Shown here: one piece after another, positions 33,848-42,172 of the stretch | Layout of the letters: the number at the start of each line of letters is the position of its first letter | Numbering within the stretch: position 1 is the first letter of the stretch | Translations under genes and position numbers: made by a program | Assembly: GCA_013812505.1 (NCBI GenBank) | Contig: JACCTH010000030.1 | Span: forward strand, 1-57,127 | DNA from: Acidimicrobiia bacterium | GTDB taxonomy: Bacteria > Actinomycetota > Acidimicrobiia > Spongiisociales > ZC4RG35 | DNA: 57,127 bases | Direction: 5' to 3' | Notes under the pieces: model-generated | Database searches by the model: none | What the model was told of the DNA's origin: nothing | The model's input: the letters and a program-made list of their open reading frames with translations, nothing else

Positions 33848-34540
33848 CCCGCCTCACCGACGTCTTCCCCGGGCTCAAAGTGACTCCCGTCATCGGTATC
33901 TTGCGGGGCCTGGGATCGGAGGAGGCCGAAATGGCTGCGGGGCTAGCCCTCGAGGCGGGTATCCCGCTGATCGAGGTAACACTCGATACCGAAGGTGCTT
34001 TCGACCAGATCAAACGGCTCACCGATCGCGGTGTAACCACAGGAGCAGGCTCGGTGTTGACCGAAAACGCCGCAGAAAGGGCCTTCTCAGTGGGGGCGGC
34101 TTTCATCATTACACCGGCGGTTGTTCCTTCGGTTGTCCGGGCCTGCGCAGAGGCTTCGATCCCCTGCATCCCCGGAGCGGCCACACCGACCGAAATCACG
34201 ATGGCCCTCGACCTGGGTGCTGCTGCCGTCAAGGTTTTTCCGGCCGACTTGCTTGGAGGTCCGGCCTACCTGCGGGCTATCCGCCGGCCGTTGCATGATC
34301 CACCGTTGATCCCGACCGGGGGAATCGGGCCTGATAACGCTGCCGAATAGCTACGCGCCGGTGCTTTGGCGATCGGGATCGGATCGAGCGTGTTTGCCCC
34401 GGGCAGCAACAGTGACGAGTTGGAGCGGCGAGTTGGCCTACTCATCGGCTCGCTGGGGGCTCCGACGAGTCGGGCAGGAGACCCGGGCCCTCTGGTGCCA
34501 CAGCGCTCTCAGGTCATCGGCGGACCTGGCGGCATCTAAC
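33844..34540 (+). pseudogene. KDPG/KHG aldolase with internal amber codon
   Basis: The class I aldolase fold is clear: VTPVIGILRGLGSEEAEMAA, catalytic Glu44 in PLIEVTLDTEGAF, GVTTGAGSVLTENAAERAFS, and Schiff-base Lys130 in AAAVKVFPADLLGG. After PTGGIGPDNAAE a TAG occurs at 34348-34350. The same frame then continues LRAGALAIGIGSSVFAPGSN and on to a TAA at about 34540, exactly the normal C-terminus. Most family members have Tyr or Trp at that site, so it is a point nonsense change or a recoded amber. The enzyme would split KDPG to pyruvate and glyceraldehyde-3-phosphate. Confidence 0.85.
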
Positions 34541-34567
34541 GACTTAGCCCGGCCCAATACCGATTAC

Positions 34568-36367
34568 TCACATGCCAAGCGTGCGGTCTGGATTCTCTGA
34601 GAGTTCGACGCGACCACCTTCCCGCCTGAAAAGAGGGATCTGTTCTAGCGGAGCTGGCACCTCCCGCCAACCGGTGCCTTCCCAGCGGGTGTCGTCCCAC
34701 CACGAGATCCATACTCCGGGCGGAAACCATACCCGGCGAGATACCGCGCCCTTGATCGTCACCGGGGCAACCAGAAGATCGGCCCCGAGCAGGTATTGGT
34801 CATTGATCGACCACGCCTCCGGATGGTCGGGGTATTCGATCAGAAGTGCCCGGAGGATCGGGATCCCGCTGTCGCTTGCCTCGCGTGCCAAGCGCCACAG
34901 ATAGGGGAACAGGGCGAGGTGCAAACGCGCGTACGTGCGGAAAATGGCGACAGTGCGGTCGCCCGACCACATGTCGATCGCACCACCCGCGTATTTGAAG
35001 CCGAGATGGTCGCGCATGATTGGCGTGAGAGCACCGTATTGGCACCATCGAATCCACAGCTCTTCGTCCCTGACCCCGGCGCCTCCATCGCGGCCGTCGA
35101 TCAAACCCCCAATGTCCGGACCCCATGCGGTAACTCCCGCCAACCCGATACTGGGACCAGCCGGAATGACAGACGGCAACCCGCGATCCGAGGTCCAGTC
35201 GGCGTGCTGGTCGCCGGGCCACATCGCATTGACTTTGGCAATGGAACCGAGCGCGCCGGATCGGGCGAACACGGTTACATCCTTGCGGTGAGACCAGACC
35301 TCGTGCGCTGCTTGGTGGTAGAGCTCGGCGTAGCGATTGCGCGCCGCAGCACCGAGAGATCCATCGGCCAGCTGGGCTCGGTCGCCGAGATGCTCACCCA
35401 TATCCTGCATCCAGCCGTCGAAGCCCATGTCCAGCGCACCTTGCAGCATGTTTTGGAACCACGAACGGGCAGCAGGGTTCGTCATGTCAATATATGCCGC
35501 ACCCGGTTCGGAGAACCAGGGTATGTCAGGGCGCAGTTTCGGGTTGTTATAAGGAAACAGATTCGGCTCCCCGTTGGCTCGACGGACCAAATAGCCCTCT
35601 CGAGACGCCTCATCGAACGGCTGGGATCCTACGAACACGGCCGGTTGCACATAGCCCAGCACCCGGTAGCCGAGATCGTGCAGCCTGTTGCTCAAATTCG
35701 AGAGATTCGGGTAAGAACCGGACGGATAGGAACCCGACAACCCGCATCCCGTGTTGGTGGCTTCGTCGTAGTAGTCGTAAGTCCAGCAGGCGGTCACCGG
35801 GATATCGGCTTGCATAATCGCCCGGGCCTCGGACAGGATTGCCTCAGTCCCACTCAGGGTGGTCTTCCACACGCCGTATGCCCAGGGTGGAGCCAGTGGG
35901 GGGCGGCCGATGACCTTCGTGGCCGCGGCGATGATTGCCTTCGGTTGGCCCCTGAAAACGCGCAACTGAAAGGGTGAGGCGGCCACACTCACACTCCAAG
36001 CCCTCGGGTCCGTGGCTTTCAAATCCCACAGGGCTCGTGCCGACGTCTCGAGTAGGACGCCATAGCCGGCTGAACTGAGCAGAAACGGCACATAGCAATA
36101 AGTGTCTTCGGGATGGCCGTGCAGAAGATCGGTGATCGCCGCTTCCCAGCGTCGACCGGTTTGCTCTAGCTGGCCAAACCTCTCGCCCAAACCCACCAGC
36201 AACTCCGTACCCGAGATCTCAAAACGGAGGACCACTGGGAGACCGCCATCTGCTCTGAGGCGTAGCTCATTGGAATCTTCAGCCAGGACTTCCATATCTG
36301 CCCCTGAGGAGACAGAGAGAGTCCCGCCTTGAACCTCTAATTGGTACATCTGCCTACCCGAACCCAC
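34568..36367 (-). CDS. GH31 alpha-glycosidase, YihQ-like subgroup without sulfonate site
   Basis: This 599-residue GH31 enzyme has no signal peptide, so it is intracellular. An N-terminal beta-sandwich ends with [19 protein letters not shown]. The barrel has the nucleophile Asp322 in [18 protein letters not shown] and the acid/base Asp386 in [20 protein letters not shown], preceded by [12 protein letters not shown], and [11 protein letters not shown] after it. The WxGDQxxDW pattern resembles E. coli sulfoquinovosidase YihQ. The QDWSGxR sulfonate pocket of that enzyme is absent, replaced by [12 protein letters not shown]. It is therefore an alpha-glycosidase of unknown specificity, divergent from the GntR operon. 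Confidence 0.85.
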   Translation of the reverse strand: MGSGRQMYQLEVQGGTLSVSSGADMEVLAEDSNELRLRADGGLPVVLRFEISGTELLVGLGERFGQLEQTGRRWEAAITDLLHGHPEDTYCYVPFLLSSAGYGVLLETSARALWDLKATDPRAWSVSVAASPFQLRVFRGQPKAIIAAATKVIGRPPLAPPWAYGVWKTTLSGTEAILSEARAIMQADIPVTACWTYDYYDEATNTGCGLSGSYPSGSYPNLSNLSNRLHDLGYRVLGYVQPAVFVGSQPFDEASREGYLVRRANGEPNLFPYNNPKLRPDIPWFSEPGAAYIDMTNPAARSWFQNMLQGALDMGFDGWMQDMGEHLGDRAQLADGSLGAAARNRYAELYHQAAHEVWSHRKDVTVFARSGALGSIAKVNAMWPGDQHADWTSDRGLPSVIPAGPSIGLAGVTAWGPDIGGLIDGRDGGAGVRDEELWIRWCQYGALTPIMRDHLGFKYAGGAIDMWSGDRTVAIFRTYARLHLALFPYLWRLAREASDSGIPILRALLIEYPDHPEAWSINDQYLLGADLLVAPVTIKGAVSRRVWFPPGVWISWWDDTRWEGTGWREVPAPLEQIPLFRREGGRVELSENPDRTLGM

Positions 36368-36498
36368 ACGGGATCGTCACCTTCTTGCTCCTACAACCAG
36401 GCCTTCGGTCAGCCGCTTCTCGCTAGCCAGAAAGGCCGCCAGCACTGGAAGCGCAACCAAGCAGCCATCGCCATCAATCTCTCCCATTCGATGCGACA

Positions 36499-36533
36499 AT
36501 GGTACATACCAATCGTACCATGCGCGCTATTAT
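36499..36533 (+). promoter_or_regulatory. GntR operator and leaderless-type promoter
   Basis: ATGGTAC (36499-36505) and GTACCAT (36515-36521) form a perfect 7-bp inverted repeat with a 9-bp spacer. The -10 element TATTAT follows at 36528-36533. The A of the GntR ATG at 36540 is 7 nt after it, so transcription probably starts at the start codon and gives a leaderless mRNA. There is no Shine-Dalgarno. The operator sits between the GH31 and GntR genes and can control both. Confidence 0.65.
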
Positions 36534-36539
36534 CTGCCC

Positions 36540-37286
36540 ATGTCGAGCCTTTATGAGGAGGTGGCGAATCGCCTCGAGAGGGCGATCCGGTCGGGGCGGT
36601 ACGTCCCGGGTGACAGGTTGTCGCCTGAGCGGGAGCTATGTGCCCAGTTTGGGGTGTCGCGGGCAACGCTTCGCAATGCACTCGACGAGTTGGAGCGGAG
36701 CGGGCTGATCAACCGCCACCAAGGTCGAGGCACCTTCGTCGCTCGAACGAGAGTGGAAACCGATCTACTTTCGCACTTATCGATCGGAGCCGCCCTCCGG
36801 GCGCGAGGCCTTGACCTAAAGAACAAGGTGATCGAGCTCTCAGGAGGCCATGCTGATCGGCCGACAGCCCAGGACCTCGGTGTCTTTCCGGGCAGCCCAG
36901 TCATCCGATTGGTGCGGCTACGGTTGCTCGAAAGTGAGCCGCTCATCCTGGAGACCACGTATCTTCCCTCGTCTCTATTTCCCGGATTGGTGGATCATGA
37001 CTTCTCCGCACTTTCCCTCTACGACCTGCTCCGGGACCACTATGGACGGGCGCCGATATCAGCTGTTGAGACCATCGAACCGGTCGTGCTCACCCTGATC
37101 GAAGCACGTGTCTTGGGGGTGCCGAATCATGCGCCTGCACTCCTGGTCCAGCGGGTTGCTAGAGACAGAGAGGCGGTTCCGGTCGAACTCTCACACCAGC
37201 TGCTGCGAGGGGACCGAGCCCGGTTTCTCCTACAGCTCGACTTTTCGAACATCGATCTCGAGCCTGTCGGGAAGGAGAAAAGATGA
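36540..37286 (+). CDS. GntR/HutC-family regulator with UTRA domain
   Basis: The winged helix (about 5-70) reads [63 protein letters not shown]. The C-terminal UTRA ligand domain (about 85-240) has the usual [20 protein letters not shown] and [11 protein letters not shown] segments. It is typical of sugar-responsive repressors such as NagR, which sense phosphosugars. It is the first gene of a six-gene operon; its TGA overlaps the SIS gene start (ATGA). The palindrome at 36499-36521 is the likely operator. Confidence 0.9.
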   Translation: MSSLYEEVANRLERAIRSGRYVPGDRLSPERELCAQFGVSRATLRNALDELERSGLINRHQGRGTFVARTRVETDLLSHLSIGAALRARGLDLKNKVIELSGGHADRPTAQDLGVFPGSPVIRLVRLRLLESEPLILETTYLPSSLFPGLVDHDFSALSLYDLLRDHYGRAPISAVETIEPVVLTLIEARVLGVPNHAPALLVQRVARDREAVPVELSHQLLRGDRARFLLQLDFSNIDLEPVGKEKR

Positions 37287-38089
37287 GCATCGCCAGCCGA
37301 TCATGGCTCGATGAAGCACGCAAAGTCCTCGACTTGGTCGCTGTCCAGGAAGCACAGATCGATCGTGCCGCGGATCAGCTCGCTGACGCCATTGCCGCTG
37401 ACGCTCTCGTGCACGTCTTTGGGTCCGGTCACTCACGCATGAACACCGAGGAGCTGTTCCCACGCATCGGATCGTTTCCCGGGTTTTATCCGATCGCAGA
37501 GCTGGCGCTGTCGAATCACGTTGGAGTGGTGGGCCCCAACGGTCTTCGGCAGGCGATGTTCGTGGAACGGGTCGAGGGTTTCGGGAGAGTGATCCTTCAA
37601 CAATTCAAGATCCATCCGGGCGACACATTTCTCATCTTCTCGTCCACCGGAATCAACGGGGTGGTAGTCGAGATAGCCCTGTACGCCAAAAAGATGGGGC
37701 TGCCCGTTGTCGCCGTGACGTCGCTTCAGCATGCGAAAGCGACCGAGAGTCGGCATAGCTCGGGCAGGAAGCTGGCCGAGATCGCCGACATCACGATCGA
37801 CAACGGATCGCCTGCCGGCGACGCAGTTACGGCCATCCCAGGTCTCCGATACCGGGTAGGTCCTACCTCGTCGATCGGAGCCATTGCGGTGGTCAACATG
37901 CTGAAGACTGCGACAGCCGAGAAGCTCATGGAGCGAGGCGTGGAACCTGTGGTTCTCACGTCTCCCCACTTTGTGGGCTCCGACGAGGGTGCGCAGCAGC
38001 TCGAGCGGGTTTACGAAGAGTACTTCCGGCGAGTGGGTCGAGCCTACGACCCGGTGGGCGCTATCGCAGTCCCGGAGAGTTGGGAGTGA
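37283..38089 (+). CDS. SIS-domain phosphosugar protein (UPF0309-like)
   Basis: This 268-residue single SIS domain has the sugar-phosphate pocket [20 protein letters not shown] at the N-terminus and [20 protein letters not shown] at the phosphate loop. Further family blocks are [20 protein letters not shown] and [20 protein letters not shown]. It belongs to the UPF0309 group, whose members occur with ROK kinases, GntR regulators and phosphotriesterase-like proteins and have no proven reaction. It could isomerise or bind a phosphosugar made by the ROK kinase of this operon. Confidence 0.8.
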   Translation: MSIASRSWLDEARKVLDLVAVQEAQIDRAADQLADAIAADALVHVFGSGHSRMNTEELFPRIGSFPGFYPIAELALSNHVGVVGPNGLRQAMFVERVEGFGRVILQQFKIHPGDTFLIFSSTGINGVVVEIALYAKKMGLPVVAVTSLQHAKATESRHSSGRKLAEIADITIDNGSPAGDAVTAIPGLRYRVGPTSSIGAIAVVNMLKTATAEKLMERGVEPVVLTSPHFVGSDEGAQQLERVYEEYFRRVGRAYDPVGAIAVPESWE

Positions 38090-38907
38090 GTTCCTTACCG
38101 CTTCAAGGTCGGTCTGTGGTCGTCACGGGCGCAAGAGGGATCGCAGCTGCTTGCGCTCGCACTGCGGCTGCAGACGGAGCGCGGGTGTTTGTCGTCGCAA
38201 AGAACTCCGTCGAGTGCGCCGAACTGCTCGCCGAGCTAGGGGGAACCGATCACGGATATGCCCTCGCCGATCTCACCTCGGAGGCACAAGCGGTGGAGGC
38301 ATTCGATCAGGCGCATCAAACCCTGGGCCGAGTGGACGGACTGCTGGCGGTGGCGGGTGGTAGTGGGCGCCGGTTCGGAGATGGCCCTACCCACGAGATC
38401 ACATCTGAGGGGTGGCAGGAAACCCTCGCCCTCAACCTAACCACGACCTTCCTGGCGGCACGAGCAGTTGTAGGCAAGATGATCAATCAGAAGCGAAACG
38501 CTGGGGGTAGGGGCTCGATCGTCCTCATGTCCAGCATCCTGGCGGTGGCGCCCGATGGAGTGCACTTTCCCACTCATGCCTATGCCGCCGCGAAGGGGGC
38601 GATCATCGCGCTCGGGACGACCATGGCCGCTTACTACGCACCGCACGGAGTTCGGGTAAACGTTGTCGCGCCGGCGCTTGTGGACACTCCGATGTCGACC
38701 CGGGCAGCCAGTGATTCGGCGACGCTGGGCTATGCGCGTTGGAAGCAACCGCTGTCTCGCGGATTGCTAGACCCAGATGCAGTAGCCGCAACGATGGTGT
38801 TTCTGCTCTCCGACCGGGCCCGGAACGTGACCGGGCAATTGATTGGCGTAGACGGTGGATGGTCGGTAACAGCGGCACCTCCCGAGGAAGAATCAGATGT
38901 GGGATAA
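38086..38907 (+). CDS. Short-chain dehydrogenase/reductase
   Basis: The start is GTG 38086, overlapping the SIS stop as GTGA. The 273-residue SDR has the cofactor loop SVVVTGARGIAAACARTAAA, where the usual third Gly is Ala. VDGLLAVAGGSGRRFGDGPT corresponds to the NNAG strand. The catalytic Ser is in IVLMSSILAVAP and the Tyr-Lys pair in HAYAAAKGAIIA. The tail NVTGQLIGVDGGWS is typical of classical SDRs. It probably oxidises a sugar or sugar derivative as part of the GntR operon; it overlaps the next gene by 11 bp. Confidence 0.85.
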   Translation: MSSLPLQGRSVVVTGARGIAAACARTAAADGARVFVVAKNSVECAELLAELGGTDHGYALADLTSEAQAVEAFDQAHQTLGRVDGLLAVAGGSGRRFGDGPTHEITSEGWQETLALNLTTTFLAARAVVGKMINQKRNAGGRGSIVLMSSILAVAPDGVHFPTHAYAAAKGAIIALGTTMAAYYAPHGVRVNVVAPALVDTPMSTRAASDSATLGYARWKQPLSRGLLDPDAVAATMVFLLSDRARNVTGQLIGVDGGWSVTAAPPEEESDVG

Positions 38908-40237
38908 GTTCCCCGTGATAGCCGAAGCCGACGTTGTGATCGTAGGGTCGGGGTCCGCCGGGTCATCGGCTGCAATCGCCGCAGGTCGATCGGGCGCCGA
39001 TGCTGTCCTCATCGAGAAGCTGCCCTTCCTCGGCGGGACTTCTACCGCGGTGCTGGACACTTTCTATGGGTTCTTCACCCCAGGGAATGTCTCCAAGAAG
39101 GTGGTCGGGGGGGTCGGCGATGATGTCGTGACCGGACTCAAGGCCCTCGGACCCGTGATCAGGCGCCCCAACACATTCGGCGCAGGAATGGGCATCACCT
39201 ACGTGGCTGAACATCTCAAAGTGGTGTGGGAGCGACTGGTGCGGGAGGCAGGGGTCAGGGTGCTGCTGCACACTTTCCTCCAACATGCCATCGTGAACAA
39301 CGGATGGGTCGACGAGATCGTCGTGGCAACCAAAGCCGGGCTGAGACGAGTGAGGGCAACGGTGTTCGTCGATGCCTCGGGCGACGCCGATCTGTGTCAC
39401 TTCGCTGGGTTCGGATATGAGCGTGCCGGGGACGCAGGACCGGTACAAACGCTCACCACCACCTTCCGGATGGCCAACGTCGATCGAGCCCGCCGCGCCT
39501 CCATCGACACCAAAACGCTGCACGGCTTAATGGCCGAGGCGGCCAGCGGCGGTGGCTACGACCTCCCTCGACGGGAGGGCAGTGATCACATCACTCCCAT
39601 AGACGGTGTCACTGCAACGATCATGACCAGGCTGCCGTCGTACGAGCGTCATGCCGACGGCACAGCTGTCAACGCCACAGACCCGGACTTTCTGACAAAC
39701 GCCGAGATGGATGGGCGGCGCCAGGCATTGGAGTATGTGCGATTCCTGCGGGACCACACGCCGGGCTACGAGAGTGCTCAGCTGGTCGCTCTCGGTACTC
39801 AGATCGGGGTGCGGGAGACGAGACGGGTCTACGGAGATTATCGATTGACCGCCGAGGATGTGCTGGGTGCAGTGAGCTTTGACGATCAGATTGGTCTCTG
39901 TGGCGCGCCAATCGAGGACCATCATGAAGGAACGGACACACGATGGCGCTATTTGCCTGATGGAGCGACCGTGGGAATCCCCTACCGGTCCCTCGTGGTC
40001 CGTGACGCAGGCAATGTGCTGGTAGGGGGTCGGTGTTTCTCAGCTACCCACGACGCGCACGCCTCGGTCCGGTCAATGGCCCAATGCATGGCGATGGGTC
40101 AAGCTGCCGGAGCAGCGGCGGCCATGGCCGTCGCCGACGGAGTATCGGCCCGTGACGTGGATGTCCACCGGCTGCAGTCCGCTCTATCGCGCGGGGGGGC
40201 CATCATCGAGTCCGACGACGCCGTAGTGGCGCCATGA
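38897..40237 (+). CDS. FAD-dependent oxidoreductase (FAD_oxidored type)
   Basis: This 446-residue flavoprotein starts with ADVVIVGSGSAGSSAAIAAG and EKLPFLGGTSTAVLDTFYGF, the FAD-binding blocks of the family that often includes sugar-processing or heterodisulfide-like proteins. Mid-protein RVRATVFVDASGDADLCHFA and the C-terminal GRCFSATHDAHASVRSMAQC MAMGQAAGAAAA complete the FAD site. Homologues are frequent next to GntR, Gfo/Idh and TIM-barrel genes in carbohydrate loci. It may oxidise a hydroxyl of a glycoside or cyclitol. It overlaps the ROK gene by ATGA. Confidence 0.85.
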   Translation: MWDKFPVIAEADVVIVGSGSAGSSAAIAAGRSGADAVLIEKLPFLGGTSTAVLDTFYGFFTPGNVSKKVVGGVGDDVVTGLKALGPVIRRPNTFGAGMGITYVAEHLKVVWERLVREAGVRVLLHTFLQHAIVNNGWVDEIVVATKAGLRRVRATVFVDASGDADLCHFAGFGYERAGDAGPVQTLTTTFRMANVDRARRASIDTKTLHGLMAEAASGGGYDLPRREGSDHITPIDGVTATIMTRLPSYERHADGTAVNATDPDFLTNAEMDGRRQALEYVRFLRDHTPGYESAQLVALGTQIGVRETRRVYGDYRLTAEDVLGAVSFDDQIGLCGAPIEDHHEGTDTRWRYLPDGATVGIPYRSLVVRDAGNVLVGGRCFSATHDAHASVRSMAQCMAMGQAAGAAAAMAVADGVSARDVDVHRLQSALSRGGAIIESDDAVVAP

Positions 40238-41208
40238 GCGCTCCTTTTATCATCGGCTTCGATATCGGAGGGTCGCGTCTCAAATCCGGGGTGGTGAGGC
40301 TCGATGGAACGGTGGAACGTCCGACTCTCGACGACACGGCCGACCGGACCTTCTCTGAAATACTTGAAGGCGCTCGGAGGCGTGGAGCCGAGCACATTGC
40401 GGCCTGCGGCGACACCTTCGTTGGAATCGGAGTCGCTCTCCCTGGCATCGTGGAGGCGGGGTTCGGTTCCCGATACCTACCCGGGAAGGTGATCGGAATC
40501 GAGGGCTTTCCGCTCTGCGAGACGCTCGAGGACGAGTTCGGAAAGCCGGTCCGCTGTGTGAACGACGGCACCGCCGCCACGTTGGCCGAATGGCAGTTCG
40601 GAGCCGGTCGCGGGCTGGATGATCTGGTGGGTCTCACCATTGGAACCGGGCTCGGCAGCGGCGTGATCGTCAACGGTGCCCCGCTCGACAGCGCCAACCT
40701 GGGCACCGGCACCTCGGTTGGGCATTTCACCATCGACACTGATGGTGTGCTGTGCCTGTGCGGCAATCGCGGGTGCGCCGAAACCCTGGTCTCGGCAGAC
40801 GCGGTCGCCGGCAAACTGAGGGATGCACTCACTCGCCGGGTCCCATCCATCCTGGCCGATCGGTTCGCCAAAGACCCGGCATCGGTCGATTTCACCACGC
40901 TGGTAGAGAGTGCGCGGGCCGGTGACCGGGTTTGCGTCGAGATCCTCGAACACTTCAAACGAAACCTTGGAGCCGTAATCGTCTCGGCCATTCACGCCTA
41001 CAACCCATCTGCGGTGGTCTTGGGCGGCGGCGGCATGGCGGCAGCCGACCTGTTCCTCGCAGATGTCCAGGCATATGTCGACCGATACGCCTTTGTCTTT
41101 CCAAAGGATCGAACCGTCGAGTTGCGTCCAGCCCAGCATGAGGCACATTCCGGGGTTCTTGGGGCCGCCGCGTCGGTGCTCGCCGCCCTCGACCTATCCA
41201 ACCTGTGA
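40234..41208 (+). CDS. ROK-family sugar kinase
   Basis: This 324-residue sugar kinase has the ATP phosphate-1 motif PFIIGFDIGGSRLKSGVV, the catalytic Asp in VRCVNDGTAATLAEW, the phosphate-2 motif LVGLTIGTGLGSGVIVNG, and the ROK zinc site GHFTIDTDGVLCLCGNRGCAE (His plus three Cys). There is no N-terminal HTH, so it is an enzyme and not a regulator. The likely reaction is ATP-dependent phosphorylation of a hexose or aminosugar released by the GH31 enzyme. It overlaps the following gene by GTGA. Confidence 0.9.
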   Translation: MSAPFIIGFDIGGSRLKSGVVRLDGTVERPTLDDTADRTFSEILEGARRRGAEHIAACGDTFVGIGVALPGIVEAGFGSRYLPGKVIGIEGFPLCETLEDEFGKPVRCVNDGTAATLAEWQFGAGRGLDDLVGLTIGTGLGSGVIVNGAPLDSANLGTGTSVGHFTIDTDGVLCLCGNRGCAETLVSADAVAGKLRDALTRRVPSILADRFAKDPASVDFTTLVESARAGDRVCVEILEHFKRNLGAVIVSAIHAYNPSAVVLGGGGMAAADLFLADVQAYVDRYAFVFPKDRTVELRPAQHEAHSGVLGAAASVLAALDLSNL

Positions 41209-42158
41209 CCGTTGTCCGCACCGTCCTGGGCGATATCGACGCTGCCGAAATGGGCATCACCTACTCCCACGAGCATCTCATCATCGACGGCGGGAGACCT
41301 GTCGAGTTGTTCCCTGACTTCCTCCTCAACGATGTCGATGCGGCGGTTGAGGAGTTGGCTTCCGTCACTGCGCTTGGCCTGAGAACCGTTGTGGATGCGA
41401 TGCCATGTGACGCCGGACGCAACGTATTGAAGCTCGCCGAGATCAGCCGTCGCGCCGGAGTACACATCATCGCTCCCACCGGTCTCCACCACGAAAGGTA
41501 CTACGACTCCCTTCACTGGTCGCGGGTCGCCTCCGCCGACGAGATCGCGGACCTGCTCAGCGCCGACATCGACCAAGGCATTGACGAACGCGACTACGGA
41601 GGACCGCTGGTAAGGCGAACTCCACACCGGGCCGGTGTCATCAAGGTCGCCGGGTCCCTCAATCGTCTCAGTGGGCTTGAAGAGAAGGTGTTCGAGGCGG
41701 CGGCATCTGCACACAACAGGACGGGGTGTCCGATCCTCACCCACTGCGAGGAGGGAACGGCAGGAACGATCCAAACGGACCTGCTCGTGTCCCATGGCGT
41801 CGACGCGGGGAGCGTGGCGCTGTCCCATGTCGACAAAGTGGTCGACCGCGGATACCACCGTGAACTCTTCGACCGGGGCGTGTTCGTCGAGTACGACCAG
41901 GCGTTTCGTTGGCCGAAGGAGAACCACACACTAAAACTGCTCGAGTGGGCGGCCGAAGACGGCCACCTCAACCAGGTGGTCCTCGGGCTCGACGCCGCAA
42001 GACGCGGCTACTGGCGAGTCCACGGTGGCTCGCCAGGCATGACCTACCTCCTCGACCACTTCATCGGAGCAATGACAGAACGAGGTCTGGATACAGAGGT
42101 GCAGCGACGTCTCTTCGTTACCAACCCCGCGCTGATGTACTCCTTCTCACAGTCCTAG
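41205..42158 (+). CDS. Phosphotriesterase-family metal hydrolase
   Basis: The start is GTG 41205. The 317-residue amidohydrolase-fold protein has the N-terminal HxH in ITYSHEHLIIDGG (His22, His24), the bridging Lys in RAGVIKVAGSLNRLSG (about 147), His in CPILTHCEEGTAGT, SHVDKVVDRGYHRELFDRGV, and the metal Asp in VLGLDAARRGYWR. Bacterial members such as E. coli Php (YhfV) are lactonases or carboxylesterases rather than true phosphotriesterases. At the end of a sugar-oxidation operon, hydrolysis of a sugar lactone or phosphosugar lactone is the most plausible role. Confidence 0.85.
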   Translation: MTVVRTVLGDIDAAEMGITYSHEHLIIDGGRPVELFPDFLLNDVDAAVEELASVTALGLRTVVDAMPCDAGRNVLKLAEISRRAGVHIIAPTGLHHERYYDSLHWSRVASADEIADLLSADIDQGIDERDYGGPLVRRTPHRAGVIKVAGSLNRLSGLEEKVFEAAASAHNRTGCPILTHCEEGTAGTIQTDLLVSHGVDAGSVALSHVDKVVDRGYHRELFDRGVFVEYDQAFRWPKENHTLKLLEWAAEDGHLNQVVLGLDAARRGYWRVHGGSPGMTYLLDHFIGAMTERGLDTEVQRRLFVTNPALMYSFSQS

Positions 42159-42172
42159 ATTCGGGGAGCGAA

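Noticed and set aside
14101-34540. Genome-wide amber recoding
   Set aside because: Clear genes such as the thiolase (30178) and the glycine-zipper gene (13524) end naturally at TAG with no conserved extension, so TAG is used as a normal stop.
34568-36367. True sulfoquinovosidase and a complete sulfo-Entner-Doudoroff pathway
   Set aside because: The QDWSGxR sulfonate-binding region is absent from the GH31, and no sulfolactaldehyde-specific dehydrogenase or sulfonate exporter is present.
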